Assembly (NCBI GenBank): GCA_019635015.1
Contig: JAHCAG010000001.1
Coordinates: 154,725 to 218,724, forward strand
Direction of reading: 5' to 3'
Origin: Burkholderiales bacterium
GTDB taxonomy: Bacteria; Pseudomonadota; Gammaproteobacteria; Burkholderiales; SG8-41
Length of the DNA stretch: 64,000 nucleotides
Shown: positions 50,831 to 60,045 of the stretch, one piece after another
Layout: every line of letters starts with the position of its first letter
Position numbering within the stretch: position 1 is the first letter of the stretch
Notes under the pieces: generated by a model
Databases searched by the model: none
What the model saw: the letters and a program-made list of their open reading frames with translations, nothing else
Told to the model about the DNA's origin: nothing
Made by a program: the position numbers and the translations under genes

Positions 50831-52190
50831 ACTGGATGATCCGGTAGCCGCGTTCGCGGAACAGCCTGATGCAGGCGGCGCCGGCATCGGCGTCGTAGCG
50901 GCTGTTCAGATTCGATCCGATTTCCTCCAGTGCCACCTCGATGCCCAGCCCCGCCCGGTAGGGGCGGTCCGAGGACATTGATTCGACGACGTCGGCGATG
51001 GCGAGGATGCCCGCCAGCGGATGGATTTCCCCGTTTTTCAGGCCGCGCGGATAACCCTTGCCGTCGATGCGTTCGTGGTGCTGCAGCACGATCTCAGCCA
51101 CCGGGGTGCGGAAGTCGATGTGCCTGAGGATGTCGTAGCCGAGTTGCGGGTGGTTCTTGATCAGCCCGAATTCAGGCACCGAGAGTTTTGCCGCCTTGGT
51201 GAGGATCTCCACCGGCACGCCGATCTTGCCGATGTCGTGGACGATGCCGCTTTTGCGCAGGGTGTCCATTTCGCCGGCGCCGATGCCGAGTTCACCGCCG
51301 ATGGCGGCGGCCAGTTCGCCGACGCGGCTGGAGTGGCCGGCGGTATAGGGGTCGCGGATTTCGCACAGCGTCGACACGGCGTTGAGCGAATCCTGCAGCA
51401 TGCGTTGCAGGTGCGCGAGATGGTCGGCGGCCTGCGCCCTGGCATTCCAGGACTCGGTGATGTCGATCACCACGCCCATCATCACCGGGTCGGTTTCGGT
51501 GCCGGCCCGTGTGTTGTGGATGTCGACGACGATTTCGCTGCCGTCCTTGCGCAGGCCGGTGAACACGCGGCGGCCGGCGCCGGCTTCGCTGGACAGGCGT
51601 TCGCGGACGGCTTCCACGGCCTTTGCATGTTCGCGCGGCACGGTGAGGTCGAGGATGTTGAGGCCGATGATCTCGTCGGCGTTGTAGCCGAAGATTTTCA
51701 TCAGGCCGGGGTTGGCGTAGGCGATCTTCATGTCCTTGACGATGTAGATGCCGACCATCGTGTGCTCGACCATGCCGCGGTACATCGCTTCGGCGCTGTT
51801 CAGCCGGTCGAGTGCGCGGACCTGGTCGCTGGCGTCGATGGCGAGCACGATCTCGGCACGCCGGCCCTGGTAAGTGATCCTGCGCGCGGTGATGTCCATG
51901 TGCAGGATTTCGCCGCTTCTGGTGCGGTGGAACCAGCGTCCGGCACGGTCGACGCCGTCGTCCTGGCGGCTGATGTGCGACTGCAGGCGTTCGATTTCCT
52001 CTTCGGGGCGGATGTCGAGTATGGTCATCGCCAGCAGCTCGTCGCGGCTGTAGCCGTACCGCTGCTCCATCGCCTCGTTCACTGCAAGGAAGCGCAGTGT
52101 CTCGAGGTCGAAAATCCACATCGGCTGCGCGCTGTGCTCGAACAGTTCGAGAAACACCCGTTCGCCTGCCGGTATCTCGGGATTGGCCAT
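50829..52190 (-). CDS. PAS-PAS-HD-GYP protein, probable cyclic-di-GMP phosphodiesterase
   Basis: 453 aa. PAS domains at about 12-125 and 132-250; HD-GYP domain at 265-450 with HD 318-319 (VHDIGKIGVP) and the GYP triad at 379-381 (HHERIDGKGYPRGL). No membrane helix, so cytoplasmic sensing, perhaps of a ligand or redox cofactor in the PAS pockets. The ATG at 52190 is chosen for GAGGAG at proper distance; longer starts at 52223 and 52316 lack an SD. It would hydrolyse c-di-GMP to GMP or pGpG. Confidence 0.9.
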   Translation of the reverse strand: MANPEIPAGERVFLELFEHSAQPMWIFDLETLRFLAVNEAMEQRYGYSRDELLAMTILDIRPEEEIERLQSHISRQDDGVDRAGRWFHRTRSGEILHMDITARRITYQGRRAEIVLAIDASDQVRALDRLNSAEAMYRGMVEHTMVGIYIVKDMKIAYANPGLMKIFGYNADEIIGLNILDLTVPREHAKAVEAVRERLSSEAGAGRRVFTGLRKDGSEIVVDIHNTRAGTETDPVMMGVVIDITESWNARAQAADHLAHLQRMLQDSLNAVSTLCEIRDPYTAGHSSRVGELAAAIGGELGIGAGEMDTLRKSGIVHDIGKIGVPVEILTKAAKLSVPEFGLIKNHPQLGYDILRHIDFRTPVAEIVLQHHERIDGKGYPRGLKNGEIHPLAGILAIADVVESMSSDRPYRAGLGIEVALEEIGSNLNSRYDADAGAACIRLFRERGYRIIQ

Positions 52191-52387
52191 CGCGGACTCC
52201 TCGCGGGTGGCGGCATCCGTCATCTTGCGCGACGGTTGGGGCCTGGCAAAAAAGCATACGCCGCGATGGCCGTGCAAGACAACGCTTTTGTCCGGATTGC
52301 GGCGGGCAATGTTCATGCTGCATCACCATCCGGTGATGTTCTGATGCGCGGCGCCGCGGATTTGCCCGCGACGCGAGTGCGGATATC

Positions 52388-53356
52388 TCAGGCGGCGGGT
52401 TTTTTCAGGTTGGGCTCGTCGAGTCCCACGCCTTCGAGCGCGCCGAAAAGTCCGGCGAGCCGGCGGCGCGCTTCCTCGGGCAGCGGCGGGCCGAGGATGG
52501 CACGCACATTGGGTTCGATATGCGCCGGGTTGCCGGTGCCGAAGAGCACGACATGGGCGCCGGGTTCGTGGCGGGCGTAGCGGTAGGCGGCCTCGATGAT
52601 GCTCCGCGCGCCGCCTTCGCCGAGCAGGAAGTCGAGCGGATTGTCCTTCTGCGCGAGTTCCGCCGGCACACGGCCTTCGGCGGCCAGTTTCGCGATGTCC
52701 TGCTGCAGCCGGCCGGGCACGCTGAAGAGCGCGCGCACGGCGAACATGATCAATGTGCCGACATTGTGTTTGATCGCAGCCGGAAAAACCTTCTTCCGCG
52801 AGTTCTGGCAGAGCATGTGGAAGGCGGTCATCACCACGTCCCAGTGGTCGTCGGCGAGCGCGCGTTCAAGCATGCTGTGGCCATTGTCCTTGGTGGCCCA
52901 TTCGGTGATGCCGATGTGGCGGACCTTGCCTTTCTCCTGTTCACGCCTGAGCGCCGGCAGCACCTTGGCGGCGACCAGTTCGTATTCGCCGGGCAGCACG
53001 GTGTGCAGGCAGAACAGGTCGACGTAATCGCTGCCCAGCGCTTTCAGCGAGCTGTTGAGGCTGGTGATGACATTCGCCACCGCCGTCGGCGAGGCGCCGG
53101 GCGCGACCTTGTGTTTGGTGGAGATGATGACCGATTCGCGCGGCCGGCCCTTGATCGCTTTGCCGACGATGGGTTCGGTGCCGTAGAACTGCGCGGTGTC
53201 GATGAAGTTGACGCCGAGATCGAGCGCGCGCTGCACGATGCCGACGCAGTGCGCGTCGCTGTGGCCGGCGGTCATGCCCAGTCGTGAACTGCCGCCGCAG
53301 CCAAGGCCGGCGACGCTGACTTTGAGGCCGGTGCGGCCGAGGGTGGTGTATTCCAT
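52388..53356 (-). CDS. Aldo/keto reductase
   Basis: 322 aa. The barrel starts MEYTTLGRTGLKVSVAGLGCGG. The catalytic tetrad is visible as D and Y in FIDTAQFYG, K in IISTKHKV and H in FCLHTV. It is an NADPH-dependent carbonyl reductase. The C-terminal third departs from the consensus, so the substrate is unclear. An IHF-like element lies 8-37 bp before the ATG, in the promoter position. Confidence 0.85.
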   Translation of the reverse strand: MEYTTLGRTGLKVSVAGLGCGGSSRLGMTAGHSDAHCVGIVQRALDLGVNFIDTAQFYGTEPIVGKAIKGRPRESVIISTKHKVAPGASPTAVANVITSLNSSLKALGSDYVDLFCLHTVLPGEYELVAAKVLPALRREQEKGKVRHIGITEWATKDNGHSMLERALADDHWDVVMTAFHMLCQNSRKKVFPAAIKHNVGTLIMFAVRALFSVPGRLQQDIAKLAAEGRVPAELAQKDNPLDFLLGEGGARSIIEAAYRYARHEPGAHVVLFGTGNPAHIEPNVRAILGPPLPEEARRRLAGLFGALEGVGLDEPNLKKPAA

Positions 53357-53363
53357 GGGATTA

Positions 53364-53393
53364 TTAAAATATCAATATAATCAAGTACTTATT
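53364..53393 (+). repeat. AT-rich IHF-site-like dispersed repeat, copy F
   Basis: The core AATCAA-GTAC-TTA (53379-53391) is a perfect IHF consensus match with the shared ATATCAATAT flank. It is directly upstream of the aldo/keto reductase. Confidence 0.65.
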
Positions 53394-53406
53394 ATGATTG
53401 GTAATT

Positions 53407-53441
53407 GGTGAGCGGTGAGCGGTGAGCGGTGAGCGGTAAGC
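53407..53441. repeat. 7-bp tandem repeat
   Basis: Four perfect units of GGTGAGC, then one GGTAAGC. It lies in the short gap between two minus-strand genes. It is a slippage-prone tract without coding potential. Confidence 0.8.
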
Positions 53442-53461
53442 AGTGGGTGAGTTGTTCGTGC

Positions 53462-54139
53462 TTACACGGCGGGCCATAGGCGGGTGGCGATGCCGGGGGA
53501 GTAGGGGGCGTGCTGCAACTGCGGCACGACGCGGCCCATCCAGGTCTGCGGATCATTGCGCTGGGCTTCGTGCGGGCCGAAGTGGTGCTCGCGTTCTTCG
53601 ATGGAGCTGAACTCGTGGAGGATCGCGTGTTTGTATTGGCCGACGGTGGCGAGCATCTTGCGCGCGCCGACGCAGCCGGGCAGCGTCTTCAGCAAAGGAA
53701 AACGTTCCTGCGCGTACCAGCCGCCGAGATCGTCCTCGACTGCCGGTGAGGGCGCGTTGTAGTGGCCGATCTGGATCACCGCGGCCGTCGTGCCGCGCGC
53801 ATCGCGTGTGCCGGCTTCGGGACCATCGACGCGGGCTTCCTCGGCGAGGATCGCGGCGGCCGCGTTGATGCGCATGCCGATGAACTGTTTCGTTTCCGCG
53901 CCCTGCTTTTTTGCGAGCTGGCCGGGACTCGGATTGAGGAAGGTCTGCGTGGTTTTGCCGCCGAACAGCGCGAGGTAGCCGGTGCCGCGGCCGCCGTGAC
54001 CCAGCGCGTAATGCGCGGCCCAGCAGTAACCGGGACGTGACAGTTTTTCGGGGATGTGGACCTTGTGGAACCAGTCCAGATAGGCGTCCCTGTTTGCGGG
54101 GGCGATGTCGTACCAGATGGCCCAGATGCCGCGATCCAT
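53462..54139 (-). CDS. Conserved protein, possible dimeric alpha/beta-barrel (EthD-like)
   Basis: 225 aa. WAIWYDIAPANRDAYLDWFHKVHIPEKLSRPGY near the N-terminus and the later GWYAQERFPLLKTLPGCVGARKM look like two repeats of a ferredoxin-like strand-helix unit, as in EthD/DUF4286-type dimeric barrels. These often act in aromatic or polyketide degradation. No catalytic residue is evident. GGAGGAAC precedes the ATG. It diverges from the amidohydrolase gene at 54291. Confidence 0.55.
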   Translation of the reverse strand: MDRGIWAIWYDIAPANRDAYLDWFHKVHIPEKLSRPGYCWAAHYALGHGGRGTGYLALFGGKTTQTFLNPSPGQLAKKQGAETKQFIGMRINAAAAILAEEARVDGPEAGTRDARGTTAAVIQIGHYNAPSPAVEDDLGGWYAQERFPLLKTLPGCVGARKMLATVGQYKHAILHEFSSIEEREHHFGPHEAQRNDPQTWMGRVVPQLQHAPYSPGIATRLWPAV

Positions 54140-54290
54140 GATGTTGTTCCTCCTGCGGCCGATTGTATGTCAGTGCGGCTGCGGAACCGCCGCGGGGTCA
54201 TGGTGTGGACGCGGAGGCGCTGGTATTCTGCGGGGCCGGACGCGCGTTGATGGTCCGGACAACAAAAACATGATCAGACGGAGGAGTTCC

Positions 54291-55367
54291 ATGCACGAAG
54301 GCAACAAGCGGGGCAACACGCGGCATTGCTGCGGCGACGATATCCTGTTCACCGGCTGCAGCATGACCAATGCCGCGGCAGTGCAGCCCGCAGGCGGACG
54401 CCGCCGCCAGGTGCTGGTCGGCGGCAAACGGGTGAAAACCATCGACGTGCATGCGCACTGCGTGGTGACCCGGGCGATGGATCTGCTGGGCCTGAAGCTG
54501 GAAGACCAGCGCGGTCCGGCGATTGACCAGGTCGGTGCGCGGCGCATCGCCGAGATGGACGAGCAGGGCATCGACATGGAGGCGCTGTCGATCAATCCGC
54601 AGTGGTACACGGCGTCGCGCGACCTCGCCGCGGAGGTGATCCGCATCCAGAACGAGCGGCTGGCGGAGTGGTGCGGCGAATACCCCGACCGTTTCGTCGC
54701 CTTCGCATCGGTGGCGCTGCAGCACCCGGACCTTGCGGTGGAGCAACTGGTGCATGGTGTGAAGAAACTCGGCCTGCGCGGTGCGGCGGTGGGTGCCAGC
54801 GTTGCGGGCAGGGAGTTTTCGGACCCGATGTTCCATCCCTTCTGGGCCAAGGCCGAGGAACTGGGCGTGCTGATTTTCATCCATCCGCAGAGCACACCGG
54901 AGCTGAACGGGCGTTTCAAGGGCAACGGCTGGCTGTCGAACACCATCGGCAATCCGCTGGATACCACGATCGCGCTGTCGCACCTGATTTTCGAGGGAAC
55001 GCTGGACCGTTTTCCGGGTCTCAAAATCTGTTCGGCCCATGGCGGCGGCTACCTGCCGTCCTACGCGCCGCGTTCGGATCAGAGCCTGCGGGTGGCGCCG
55101 GAGATGGACACCGGCGTGAAACTGAAGAAAAAACCGACGGAATACCTGCGCGACATGTATTACGACACCCTGGTGTTCACCGACGAGGCGCTGCGCCATC
55201 TGGCTGCTGAGGTCGGCGTCGACCGGCTGGTGATCGGCACCGACCATCCGATTCCGTGGCAGAGTGATTCCGTGAACCACATTCTCAATGCGCCGGGTTT
55301 CAGCGATGCCGAGAAACGCAGGATGCTCGGCGAAACGGCGGCAAAGCTGCTCGGCATTCCGCTTTGA
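54291..55367 (+). CDS. Amidohydrolase-family decarboxylase/hydrolase (ACMSD-like)
   Basis: 358 aa. Metal motif IDVHAHCV near residue 52, later FIHPQST, CSAHGGGYLPSY and the barrel-end aspartate in IGTDHPIPW. This is the amidohydrolase-2 subgroup that includes 2-amino-3-carboxymuconate semialdehyde decarboxylase and gamma-resorcylate decarboxylase. GGAGGAG precedes the ATG at 54291. The N-terminal 45 residues are Cys/Arg-rich and atypical. It is followed 25 bp later by the dienelactone hydrolase gene, and an EthD-like gene is divergent: a ring-cleavage-type catabolic set. Confidence 0.85.
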   Translation: MHEGNKRGNTRHCCGDDILFTGCSMTNAAAVQPAGGRRRQVLVGGKRVKTIDVHAHCVVTRAMDLLGLKLEDQRGPAIDQVGARRIAEMDEQGIDMEALSINPQWYTASRDLAAEVIRIQNERLAEWCGEYPDRFVAFASVALQHPDLAVEQLVHGVKKLGLRGAAVGASVAGREFSDPMFHPFWAKAEELGVLIFIHPQSTPELNGRFKGNGWLSNTIGNPLDTTIALSHLIFEGTLDRFPGLKICSAHGGGYLPSYAPRSDQSLRVAPEMDTGVKLKKKPTEYLRDMYYDTLVFTDEALRHLAAEVGVDRLVIGTDHPIPWQSDSVNHILNAPGFSDAEKRRMLGETAAKLLGIPL

Positions 55368-55392
55368 TTGTTGTCAGACAGGAGACGCGACG

Positions 55393-56280
55393 ATGGAACG
55401 CAGGAAAGCGAGTGATTATCCGCCGGAAGTGATGAAGCTGTTCGACGGTTATGTGCACGGACGCATCGACCGCCGCGAATTCCTCGAACGCGCCGGCAAG
55501 TACGCGGTGGGCGCCTTCACCGCGACGGCGATGCTGGAGAGCCTGAAGCCGAACTTCGCCTGGGCTCAGCAGGTGCCGAAGGACGATCCGCGCATCCGCA
55601 CCCAGTACCTGGAATACGATTCGCCGCAGGGCCATGGCCGCATCCGCGGTTATTACGCCGCGCCGGCGAACATCAAGGGCAAGCTGCCGGCGGTGCTGGT
55701 GATCCACGAGAACCGCGGCCTCAATCCCTATGTCGAGGATGTGGTGCGGCGGCTGGCGACGGCGAACTTTGTTGCCTTCGGCCCCGACGCGCTGAGCCCG
55801 GTCGGCGGCTACCCCGGCGACGAGGACAAGGGGCGCGCGCTGTTCGCGGCCCAGGATCCGAAGAAGCGCGAGGAGGATCTCTACCAGGGCGCGCAGTTCC
55901 TCAAGCAGCGGCCGGAGGCGGGGAAGACCGGCGTGGTCGGGTTCTGTTTCGGCGGTTATATCTCCAACCTGCTGGCGACACGGATGCCGGATCTTGCAGC
56001 GGCGGTGCCGTATTACGGCCGCCAGGTGCCGGCGTCGGAGGTGCCGAAGATCAGGGCGCCGCTGCTGATTCATTTCGCCAGCGACGACGAGAACGTCAAC
56101 AAGGGCTGGCCGGCCTACGAGGAAGCACTGAAGGCGAACAAAGTGCGTTACACCGCGCATTTTTATCCCAACACGCTGCACGGCTTCCACAACGACACCA
56201 CGCCGCGTTACGACGAGGCGGCTGCGAAACTGTCATGGCAGCGTACGCTGGAGTTTTTCAACAAGGAACTGCGCGGCTGA
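55393..56280 (+). CDS. Dienelactone hydrolase family protein with TAT-type signal
   Basis: 295 aa. The DLH fold has the nucleophile elbow GFCFGG (Cys185) and the catalytic His in LHGFHND. The N-terminus carries RREFLERAGKYAVGAFTATAML, an RR motif and hydrophobic stretch typical of the twin-arginine pathway. The enzyme is likely exported folded, unlike classic cytoplasmic ClcD. It is co-transcribed with the amidohydrolase. It would open lactones such as dienelactones from aromatic breakdown, or another ester. Confidence 0.85.
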   Translation: MERRKASDYPPEVMKLFDGYVHGRIDRREFLERAGKYAVGAFTATAMLESLKPNFAWAQQVPKDDPRIRTQYLEYDSPQGHGRIRGYYAAPANIKGKLPAVLVIHENRGLNPYVEDVVRRLATANFVAFGPDALSPVGGYPGDEDKGRALFAAQDPKKREEDLYQGAQFLKQRPEAGKTGVVGFCFGGYISNLLATRMPDLAAAVPYYGRQVPASEVPKIRAPLLIHFASDDENVNKGWPAYEEALKANKVRYTAHFYPNTLHGFHNDTTPRYDEAAAKLSWQRTLEFFNKELRG

Positions 56281-56419
56281 ATACCGGGGGCCGTCGTCGT
56301 GTCCGGGCACAGGGAGCGTCTTACCCGGCTATGCAGGTGACGGGTTTGTGGATACAGTCTGAAAACAACAGAACCTCTGCAAAACCTCCCATCCAGGCTT
56401 GCCTCGCAAGGAAGTAGTC

Positions 56420-59400
56420 ATGACTGCTCGATCACGGCGGACCACCCTGGCGGCAGGTGCCGTCACGCCTTTTCGGGCGGGGCGATGGATCCGGATGGCT
56501 CTGCTTCCGCTCATGTTCGGGGCCGGCGTGATTGCCGAGGCAAGGGATCTGCCGGAAATCCGCAGTTCGGGCGTGCTGCGCGCCTGTGTTGCCGGTTCCA
56601 GCGCCCCGTTCTACGAGGCCAATGCCCGGATATTTGCCGGGTTTATCGGGGTGAAGGCGGACATCACCCGGCTGCCAAGCTTCGACCATCAGTTCCACGA
56701 CGCTGAAGGGAAAACCGTCAGGGAAGGGCGCTACGAGGCCCGGTATCTTGCCGACGGAAGCTGTGATCTTTTCCCCAATGACCTGCATATCCTCGATTGG
56801 CGCGCCACGAAGATGGCGCTGATTCCCTATTACACAGCGCGAAAGATCGTCATTGCCAACCGCAGTCTGCATGGCGTCATCAAGGGACCGGCTGATCTTG
56901 CGGGCCGCAACGCGATCGTGCAGCAAGGCACGGCCTACGAGGCCTGGTTGCTGAACCAGAACGGAAGGGCTTATGCGTCCGACCCCGTGGTCGTGCGCAA
57001 TGCGCCGACCCGCGAGGCCGTCAATATCGTCGCTGACGGCAATGCCGATTTCACGATCGTGGGCAGCGAGGGTGCCTTCGAGTGGGTGCGGACGGACCTG
57101 CTTAACCTGGACATTTTCTTTCCTGTCGATGAGCCGGTGAGTGTGGGCTGGGGTACCGCTTTTTCCAGCAAACAGCTTCAGCATGAGCTGGCCCGTTTTT
57201 TCCACGAAAGCAAGCGGGTGGGTTCCGATCTGGACCGTTCCTGGCGCAAGCATTACGGCACATCCCTGGTCGAGTATGGCCTCTACGAGGCGTCCTTTGC
57301 ATCCGGTGGCATAGATCTTGATACGGTTCTTTACTGGGCGCTGCCGATCGGCAGCGGTGTCACGGTGGTGATTGTCGCCATGGTGTTCTGGAACCGCCGC
57401 CTGCGCCGTGAAATCGATGAACGCCAGCGCATCGAGCGGCTGCTCAAGGTCAGCGAGGAACGTTTCAAGCTTGCAGTCGAAGGCAGCGGCGACGTCATCT
57501 GGGAATATGACCCCGCGCGGCGGACTTTCTGGTTTGCGCCACGCCTGCTGGACCTGCTGGGGTACGATGAGGGTGGACTCAAGCCTGATCTTGATACTTG
57601 GAAATCCAGCCTTCATCCGGACGATGCGGCCCGCGCAATACAGGCATTCGAGAGCCATCTGGCCGAGAACAGTCCTTATGACATCGAATACCGCATCCGG
57701 CGCAAGGATGACAGCCACCTTTGGGTTCGCTGCAAGGCACGTTCAATGCGGGATGAGGCAGGCAGGGTCTTGCGCACGAGCGGCATCCTATCGGACATCA
57801 GTCGCCTGAAAGAGGCGGAACAGGCCATACGCGAGGCCAAGGAGGTTGCCGAGGAGGCGACCCGGTCAAAATCGATGTTTTTGGCAAACATGAGCCATGA
57901 AATCCGCACTCCGATGAACGCGGTCATCGGGATGTCACACCTGGCACTGAAGACCAATCTCGATTCCCGCCAGCGTGACTATGTGCAGAAAATACACAAT
58001 GCCGGAACGGCATTGCTTGGAATCATCAATGACATTCTCGATTTTTCGAAGATCGAGGCGGGCAAGATCAGCATGGAATCGGTGGACTTCGACCTTGAAC
58101 AGGTGATGTCGGGCGTGTCTGCCGTGATCGGCGACAAGGTTTTCGACAAGGGGCTCGAACTGCTGTTTGATGTCTCCCCGGACGTGCCCCGTCAACTGGT
58201 GGGTGATCCCCTGCGTGTGGGACAAATCCTGCTGAACCTCGTGTCGAATGCGGTGAAATTCACCGAGCGCGGCGAAATTGTTGTTCAGGTGCGGGTCGAG
58301 GAGCGCGATGGCGGCAAAATCCGTTTGAGGTTTTCGGTGAGGGATACGGGTATCGGCATGACGCCGGAGCAAACCGCCAATCTTTTCCGGGAATTCACCC
58401 AGGCGGACGGATCGACCACGCGCAAGTACGGCGGTACGGGCCTGGGCCTGACGATTTCAAAGCGCCTGGCCGAAATGATGGGCGGTACGGTCTGGGTAGA
58501 CAGCGTGGCCGGAACAGGCAGCACTTTTACGTTCACGGCCTGGCTCGGCACCGGGAAGGGTGAGCCCGCGCACCGCGTATTTCCGGAAACCTTGAATGAC
58601 GCCAGAGTGCTCGTGGTCGACGACAATGCAGGTGCGCGCGAAATACTGGCGGAACTTCTGGCGGCGCTGCCTTTCCGCGTGGACCAGGTGGCTTCCGGTG
58701 AAGAGGCGGTTGCAGCCGTGCGTGACCCCGGCCCCGGAGGGCGTTATAACCTGGTGTTCATGGACTGGAAGATGCCCGGCATGGACGGCATCCAGGCTTC
58801 ACGCACGATCAAGGCGCTGCCCGAACCGCCGCCGATCATCATGGTCACCGCCTTCGGCCGGGAGGACGTGCGATCCGAGGCGGAGCAGGCCCGCATCGAC
58901 GGATTCCTCGTAAAACCAGTGAGCGCCTCCTCGATGGTGGACGCGATCATGCGGATATTCTCGCCGCAGTCCTCTGGTGCCGGCCCGGTTGATGCGTCAG
59001 GATCCGCTTACGACCTGTCCGGTGCAAGGCTGCTGCTGGCGGAAGACAACGAAATCAACCAGCAGATTGCGGTGGAACTGCTGGAGGGAAGGGGAGCCAG
59101 AGTGGAGGTCGCCGGCAACGGACGCGAGGCCGTTTCAAAAGTGCTGGCAGGAGGTCCCGAAGCCTATGATCTTGTGCTGATGGACTTGCAGATGCCGGAA
59201 ATGGATGGTTACGAAGCAGTGCGGCGCATCAGGGCTGAAGCCCGTTTCTCCAAACTCCCGGTGATTGCAATGACTGCGCATGCGATGGCCGAAGAGCGCG
59301 AACGCTGCTTTGCGGCGGGCATGAATGATCATATTGCGAAGCCGATCGATCCCGAGACGATGTTCAGCACGCTGTTGCGCTGGCTGCCCCATCTTCAGCA

Positions 59401-60034
59401 GCGGGCGGCGGCTCCGGCGGCAGTGCAAAAGAGCGGCGGAAATCTTGTCATCGCCGGCATCGATGCGGCGGCCGGTCTGAAGCGGGTGGCGGGCAATGCC
59501 GATCTTTACCGCAAGCTTCTCGGAAAATACGTCACAGCCCAGGCCGGTGCAGCGCGGGAAATCCGCAAGGCGCTGTCGGTCGGCGATCGCATCACCGCGG
59601 AGCGGGTGGCACATACCGTAAAAGGGGTGTCAGGCAACATCGGGGCCGTTGCAGTGCAGGAGGCGGCCGCCCGGCTCGAGGCAGCGGTCCGCGCCGGCAA
59701 CGGGACCGAAGCGCAGATCATGCAACTGGATGAGGCCCTGGCAGCGGCGATCGGGGCGATACAGGATGCGCTCGGACCGGGTGCAGTGGCGGAGCCTGCC
59801 ATCGCAACAATCGATGCCGCCGATGCACTGCCGGTCCTTGCGCGGCTGGCAGGTCTGCTTGATGCCGCAGACGGTGCCGCCGGAGATTATTGTGCGGAAA
59901 ACACGGGCCTGATCCGGGCTGCTTTGGGTGAAAACGCCGCCGTTGCCGTGGAACGGGCTGTCAACGACTTCGACTTTGACGTGGCGCTGCTTGCTTTGCG
60001 TAATGGCGCTGCGGCGAAGGGAATAACCCTCTAG
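56420..60034 (+). CDS. Hybrid sensor histidine kinase with periplasmic SBP sensor (SBP-TM-PAS-HisKA-HATPase-REC-REC-Hpt)
   Basis: 1204 aa from ATG 56420 (AAGGAAG upstream). A signal helix is followed by a solute-binding (SBP_bac_3-type) domain at about 40-290 (ARKIVIANRS, AGRNAIVQQGTAYEAWL), a membrane helix at about 304-324, PAS at 345-450, and HisKA with H493 (MSHEIRTPMN). The HATPase has N (NLVSNAVKF), G1 (DTGIGM) and G2 (GGTGLGL) boxes. Two receivers carry D782 and D922, and the Hpt domain carries H1065 (AHTVKGVSGNIGA). This is a complete BvgS/EvgS-like phosphorelay in one chain. The response regulator follows 11 bp downstream. Confidence 0.9.
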   Translation: MTARSRRTTLAAGAVTPFRAGRWIRMALLPLMFGAGVIAEARDLPEIRSSGVLRACVAGSSAPFYEANARIFAGFIGVKADITRLPSFDHQFHDAEGKTVREGRYEARYLADGSCDLFPNDLHILDWRATKMALIPYYTARKIVIANRSLHGVIKGPADLAGRNAIVQQGTAYEAWLLNQNGRAYASDPVVVRNAPTREAVNIVADGNADFTIVGSEGAFEWVRTDLLNLDIFFPVDEPVSVGWGTAFSSKQLQHELARFFHESKRVGSDLDRSWRKHYGTSLVEYGLYEASFASGGIDLDTVLYWALPIGSGVTVVIVAMVFWNRRLRREIDERQRIERLLKVSEERFKLAVEGSGDVIWEYDPARRTFWFAPRLLDLLGYDEGGLKPDLDTWKSSLHPDDAARAIQAFESHLAENSPYDIEYRIRRKDDSHLWVRCKARSMRDEAGRVLRTSGILSDISRLKEAEQAIREAKEVAEEATRSKSMFLANMSHEIRTPMNAVIGMSHLALKTNLDSRQRDYVQKIHNAGTALLGIINDILDFSKIEAGKISMESVDFDLEQVMSGVSAVIGDKVFDKGLELLFDVSPDVPRQLVGDPLRVGQILLNLVSNAVKFTERGEIVVQVRVEERDGGKIRLRFSVRDTGIGMTPEQTANLFREFTQADGSTTRKYGGTGLGLTISKRLAEMMGGTVWVDSVAGTGSTFTFTAWLGTGKGEPAHRVFPETLNDARVLVVDDNAGAREILAELLAALPFRVDQVASGEEAVAAVRDPGPGGRYNLVFMDWKMPGMDGIQASRTIKALPEPPPIIMVTAFGREDVRSEAEQARIDGFLVKPVSASSMVDAIMRIFSPQSSGAGPVDASGSAYDLSGARLLLAEDNEINQQIAVELLEGRGARVEVAGNGREAVSKVLAGGPEAYDLVLMDLQMPEMDGYEAVRRIRAEARFSKLPVIAMTAHAMAEERERCFAAGMNDHIAKPIDPETMFSTLLRWLPHLQQRAAAPAAVQKSGGNLVIAGIDAAAGLKRVAGNADLYRKLLGKYVTAQAGAAREIRKALSVGDRITAERVAHTVKGVSGNIGAVAVQEAAARLEAAVRAGNGTEAQIMQLDEALAAAIGAIQDALGPGAVAEPAIATIDAADALPVLARLAGLLDAADGAAGDYCAENTGLIRAALGENAAVAVERAVNDFDFDVALLALRNGAAAKGITL

Positions 60035-60045
60035 AGGAATCTTTC

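Noticed and set aside
51021..52580. Plus-strand 519-codon frame opposite the PAS/HD-GYP gene
   Set aside because: It is a shadow; the minus strand carries HD and GYP motifs and a ribosome-binding site.
53407..53441. Possible CRISPR-like repeats
   Set aside because: The units are 7 bp, directly adjacent and without spacers: a simple tandem repeat.
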